The notes below the pieces were generated by a model. It had not been told where the DNA came from. It saw nothing but the letters and a program-made list of their open reading frames with translations, and searched no databases. Below, piece by piece: positions 49,101-55,100 of a DNA stretch of 64,000 bases. The translations under genes were made by a program, and so were the position numbers. How positions within the stretch are numbered: position 1 is the stretch's first letter; the number at the start of each line of letters is the position of its first letter. Origin of the DNA: Allokutzneria sp. NRRL B-24872 (GTDB lineage Bacteria > Actinomycetota > Actinomycetes > Mycobacteriales > Pseudonocardiaceae); the NCBI RefSeq assembly GCF_002155965.1, contig NZ_MUMH01000137.1, forward strand, positions 21,026 to 85,025, given 5' to 3'.

Positions 49101-52100
49101 CGGAAGTGCGTCGACGAAGGCGTTCAACGCGTCCTCGGAGACCCGGACGCGCTGACCGGGCACGCTTGCCACGACGCTGTCGACCATGCCGTGCAGCTGA
49201 GCGGTCGAAGGCGTCATCGCGTCACCGGGACGCAACGAGCGCATCACCTCGCCCGCGCGGTTGAGCTGGCCGCGCAGCGGGTCCTCCCGCCGCGAGTGCC
49301 ACGGGGAGCTGTCGCCATCGGTCAGCGCGGCCAGCAGCGGGCTGTCTGCGAGGTTGAGGGCGTCCGCGCCGCGTTCGACCATGTCCGGCGTCCACGTCGC
49401 GACCCTGGCCAGCTCCTTGGTGAGCACCGAGACCGGCAGCGACCGGTACAGCGCCAGCTCGGCCTTGTGCGCCTCGATCTCCCTGTGCCGCAAGACCTCC
49501 GTCGGCAGGCCGCGCGGATCGCCCTGGAGCAGGTGGGCGGTCTTCTGCACGACGCGGCCCGCCAGTTCGGCGACGGTGACCCCGGCCTCGACCCGGACGG
49601 CCAGCCGCCCGTCCCCGACCGACCAGTCGATGACCGCGCGCGCGTCGGTGTCGGGGTCGGCCAGGACGGTCGCCGTGCTGACGGTGTCCTGGATGATGCG
49701 CTGCACCTCGGCGACGGGGCGCCCGGAGAGGTCGGAGATCTCCTGTGCGACGGACTTCGCGACCTTGCCGATCAGTTCTCGCGTGGCGTCGTCCAGTTCG
49801 GTGACGACGGTGGAGACGGCCGCGGTCGTCTCCGCGTCCAACCTGGCCAGCCCCAGCAGCTCGCGCACCGCGTGCACGCGGTCGGCCGTCAGCGCCCGGT
49901 CGTGGTCGCGCGCGGCTTCGAGCACGTCCCGCGCGGCGGAGAGCAGCGCGGTGCCGGACGGGGTCACCGGCGCGGTGCCCGTCATCACCATCGAGGCGAG
50001 CGTGCTCGGAACCGTCTCCGGCCTGCCCTCGTCCATCGCCAGCGCCGACGCCTCGCGCAGGACCTCGATGGCCCGTTCGGTCGCGGCGTCGTCCAGCTCG
50101 GTGCTTTCGGGGGTTTCCCGCGCGTCCTCGAACGTTTGCGCGGCTTCGGAGGGGTTCGCGGTGGTGCCCACGAGCAGCAGGTCGAGCACGAGCTCGCCGT
50201 TGACCACCCGGGTGTCGATGATCTCGAACTCCGCGCCGGGCGCCAGCAGCGCCTCGCGCTCGGAGACGGTGCCGGACAGGTCACCGAGGTGGATGACCTT
50301 GTTCCCGCTCGGCACGTAGACGTTGGCCCGGTGCGGGTGCCCGGAGTTGACCGGGACGACCGAGGTCGACGTCGGCGCGTGGTTGGTGAACCGCCTGCCG
50401 TGCAGCTCGCCGGGGTCGCCGAACTGCCCGACCAGGCGTTCGAGGTTGTCGTAGCCCCAGTACAGCTTCACCGGCTTCTTGGTCGGCTTGACCTTGTCGA
50501 AGACCTCGACGGCGCCGTTGAGGTACCGGGCGTCCTTCCTGGCCTCCCGGCGCAGCTCCCGCTCGGTGTAGCGACCGCTGGGGTCCTCGTAGAGCCCGGT
50601 GGCGAAGAGCTCGTTGCCGGTGACCGGATCGGTGCGCTCCTCGACCGGGCGGGCCGCCATCACCGCGCGGTAGGCGTTGTTGCGCACGTCGGAACCGATG
50701 CCGGTGAGCCCGTGCAGCGCGTCGACGTCGGCATCGGTGATCCGCCAGGAGCGGTCGATGCCCATGGTCCAGCCGGAGGCGTCGGTCATCAGCTTGACCG
50801 AGCCCTCGTCGGCGTCGACGGCCAGGTCCACCGTCTCGTTGCGCAGCGCCGCCTCGTCGCGGCTCATCCGCTGCGGTGCGCGCACGGACTCGACCCCGGC
50901 CGGGGTGACCAGGGCCTCGCGCAGCGCCTCCGCCCTGGGCAGCAGCGCGCGACGCCGTGCTTCGCTCGCTTCCTGCCTGCGCTGCAGCGCGTCCAACTCC
51001 TCGTCCAGCTTGGCCTGGGCCTTGGCCCTCTCCTCCTCGGTGCCGGGGGAGGTGCGCAGCGTTTCCTTGAGACCGTTGAGCTGGGTGATCGTCTCGGTGC
51101 TGGTGTCCACCTTCGCGCCGAGCCTGGCGATGGTGTTGGTGATCCGGCGGACGCGGGCGCCCTCCTCGGTGACCACCCGCACCTCGACCCGCTCACCGGT
51201 GTGGACGTCGCGCGCGGTGAAGCGCAGTCCCGGGTCGCCGTCGGGCCACCCGTTGACGATCGGCCCGTCCACGTGCAGGGAGTACTCCTGCATCTCCCGC
51301 AGCAGAGCGCGGACGTGGTCGGCGTGCCCCTCCGTCGGCAGCGTCACCAGCACGTGCGGCCGCAGGTCGCCGTTCGGGGCGAGCTCCTCCTCGCGCTTGA
51401 CCTCGTCGGCGGTCTGGTCGATCGCGTTGTAGAGGTTGCGCAGCACCCGTTCGGTGACGCCCTCGTCCTCGGTGTCCGCGTCGGCGTCGGAGGCGTCGTT
51501 CGAGGAGGTGCCCAGCGCGGGCCCTCCGGTGAGCACGATGTGCAGCTGGACCTTGCCGTTGACCTCGCGGACGCGGACGACCTCGAACTCCGAGTCGGCG
51601 GGCAGCACGGTGTCCGCCGTCCCGCTGTCGGAGCCGATGTGCACCACCCGCGCGCCGTCAGGCACGTAGACGACGGCCTCGTAGGCGTTCTCGGCGGCGT
51701 GCTCGGTGCTGGTCGAGGCCGCGATCGGGCTGGTGTGGGTGAAGCGGTGCCCGATGAGCTTCGCCTCGTCCGCGCCCACGGTCGCGAGCAGGTCCTCGAA
51801 GCCCCAGCGCACGGCGACCGGACCGGTCACGGCGGTCTCGTACCCGCCGATGTCCTTCATGATCTCGTTGAGCACGCGGGCGTCCCGCGCGGCGAGGCGC
51901 TTCTGCTCCTTTTCCACTCGCAGGTCGTTGAAGCCGTACCAGCGCTTCAACGCCTCCGCGTCGACCAGTTCCTCGTAGACACCGGTCGCCACGAGTTCCT
52001 TGGCGGTGATCGGCCGGGAGGTGTCGGCCCACTTCTCCTTCCGCGCGAGCTTGCGCAGCCTCGCCAGCTCCCGGAGATTGCCCCGGATGTCCTTGAGGTA

Positions 52101-55100
52101 GCGCAGGGACGCGGTCGGTTTGACGAGTGCCTGCAGGTGCTCGAGCTGACGCAGGTTCTCAGCGCGGGTCTGCAGGGCCTTCTGGTGCGCCTCGGTGATC
52201 CGCTTGGTGTCCTCGGCGGAGTCGGAGAAGGCCGCCATCGCGCCCAGCGACAGCTCGGGCATGTCCTCGGGGATCTCGCCGAGCCGCTGCGCGGCGGCCT
52301 CGCCGTCGACCGCATCGGCGACCCAGTCGGGCGCCTTGGCCTGTGTGAAGGCCGAGCGCACGATCGGGGTGAACTCCGGCCGGACGGTGTCCAGGCCGCG
52401 CGGCACGATCCTGGACTCGGCCAGCTCGGCCTGCCGCTGCTTCAGCTCCGCTTCCTGCAGCGTCAGCTGCGCCTCTCGCTGCTCCAGCTGCTCGAGCCTG
52501 CGCTCGAGGTCGGCGAGCGCGCGCTCCAGCGGATCGCCCTGCTCCTGCTCCGATTCCTGCGTCTGCTCGGGGGTCTGCTCCGGCTCCGCCCGCCGCACCG
52601 ACGGCTCGGTGGACTCCTCCTGCTGCTTCTGCTGCTGTCGGAGGGCTTCCTCGCGCTGCTCCAGCTCCTTGCGGAACCTCTCGACCCTGCGGTCGATCTC
52701 CTCCGCGGTGAGCGTGCCCTCGTCGGCGCGACGCTGAAGCTCGCGCTGGGTGGCCTTGAGCTCCTCGATGGCCTCGGCCAGGCGGGGCTGAGCGCTTTCC
52801 AACCGGGTCAGCCCGTTGACGACGTTGCGAGCCTCCGCGCCCTGCGGCGTGACCAGCCGCAACCGCACCAGCTGCCCGGTCTGCACGTCGCGCAGCTGGA
52901 CGACGAGGCCGCTGTCCCCGTCGGCCCACGCGTTGACGATCGGCCCGTCCAGCTGCAGTCCCACTCCGTGCAGCCGCTGCAGCAGGTCGCGGGCGGCGTC
53001 GGCGTGGCCGGTCTCGGGCAGCCGCGCCATCCCGGCGAGCGTCGAGGGGCTGTCTCCGGGCAGCGCGAGGTCCTGCACCAGGTCAATGCCCTTGCCTGCC
53101 TCCTCGACGGCCTGCTGCACCAGCTTGATCGCCCGCTCGCGGGGGTCTGCGGGGGGCTCGGCGCTCGGCCGGGAGAGCAGCTCGTCGGCGGTCTCGCGCC
53201 AGTCGCCCGTGGCGCTCAGTTCCGCGACGCCGTCGGGCACCGGGACGGCCCGGTACACCTCTTCCATCCGCTTCGCCAGCGCGTCCCGCAGCGGGTCGTC
53301 CTCGGCGAGGGAGTCCAGCTCCTGCTCGGTCCTGAGCCCGGTCAGCCGCGCGGTGAGCGAGGCCGGGGTCTCCAGGTTCAGCACGATGGTGTCGCCGCCG
53401 GGGGTGAGCCACGTGGTGCTCACCCCGAGCCCGCCCGCGGTCCAGCCGTTGACCAGGCCGTCGCTGTGCTCGTCGGCGACGAGGGTGTGCCCGCTCGCCT
53501 CCATCGCGAGGATGATCCGCTGGACGTCCTCGGTGTGCTCCGGTCCCGCCAGCCGCACGGTGTAGCGCGAGCGGTCGCCGGGGGCGTCGGGGTCCGAGCT
53601 CACCCGCGCGGAGGGCACCGCGGAGTTGACCGCCGAGAGCACCGGAGTCGCCCGGTGGCTGGTGCGCAGCATGAGTTCGCCGTCGGCGAGCAGGCCCTCA
53701 CCCATGACCAGCTCGTGCGCGCGCATCAGCGCCTTGCGCGTCAGCACGCCGGCGATCATCCGGCGCTGACCGGCGTTGTCCGGGCCGAACCCGGAGACTT
53801 CGATCAGCATCGGCGTCGCCTGCCGCAGCACGCCGTCGACGACGACCCGCTGCGGCGGGGTGATCCGCATACCGCCCGCGCGCAGGTCGTTGACGGTGCG
53901 GATCTGGGCGTCGACGACCGTGCCGTCGGGGAAGTGCAGCCGGATCAGCTCGTCGCTGACCTCCTCCATCCGCACCGGGAGCGCGGCACCGGTGTCCGGA
54001 TCGACCGCGGTCTGCCCGACGAGCCGCCGGACCGCGTCGACGAGCTCGCCGTCGAACTCCTCGTGGTACTCGGAGTCGGCGCTGACCTCGACCTTGTCCT
54101 CGAGCGGCTTGGTCCGGGTCTCTCCCGAGGTGCTCTCGGCGTTGTGCGATGTCCTGGCGTGCGGCAGAGCTCCGTCGGGATCGTTGCCCGGCACGGTGTT
54201 GTGCAGTTCGCGCAACGCGGTGTCGATGTAGGAGCGCATCTGCTCCGCGTCGGCCGTCGCCGGGATGGTGACCCGCGCGGTGGTCTGCTGGGCGATCGTC
54301 CCGTCGTGCAGTCCGATCCAGTCACCGGCGTCGACCACGATGTGGTCGGCCTCGAAGTCCACCACGACGTCGACCGCGATGCGGGTGCTGGTCGAGTAGT
54401 GCACGAGCATCGTGTTCAGCCGGGGCTCTTCTTCCGGCTGGACGAACGCCAGCGCCGCCCGCTTCGCCGACGGGACCTTGGCCTCGGCGTGACCGGTGAC
54501 CGCGATCGGCCTGGGGCTGCCGTCCGGGGAGCCGGTCTGCTCGCCGTTCTGCAGCCGCTGCAGCTCCTCGGTCAGCACCCGCAGCGCCCGGTCCGAGTCG
54601 TCGAGGTCGCTGTCGGCGTCGTTCTCCGGCGAGGTCTTGGGGTCCTCGACCTGAACGGCGCGCGGCACCGTGTGCCAGCTCTCGCCCTCCCTGGCCACGT
54701 CGGGGTCGGCGGGGGTGGCCCTGCCGTTGCCGGCACCGACGTTGCCGGCCTCCACGACCGGGCTGCTGGTCCACAGCACCCGCAGCGCCCGGTCCAGCTG
54801 GGCCTTGGAGTGCGCGATCATGCCCAGCGTGTCGTTCGCGATGGCCGTGGACACGTGGATCTGGGCGGGACTGGTCTGCACCCAGCCGTTGGGGGTCAGC
54901 TCGAAGCTGCCCGGCACGGCGCGGACGGCACCGGTCGGCAGGTCCGGGTCGACCGCGAGGGACACTTCGACGACGGTCCCGTCCTCGGAGACCGCGGTGA
55001 TGCCGGTGGGCCTGCCCTGCGCGTCGGTGTTGACGGTGACGGCACCGCGGTTCTGGAGGTCCTCGATGGCCGCGGAGAAGGACGCCTTCGCCATCTCCTC

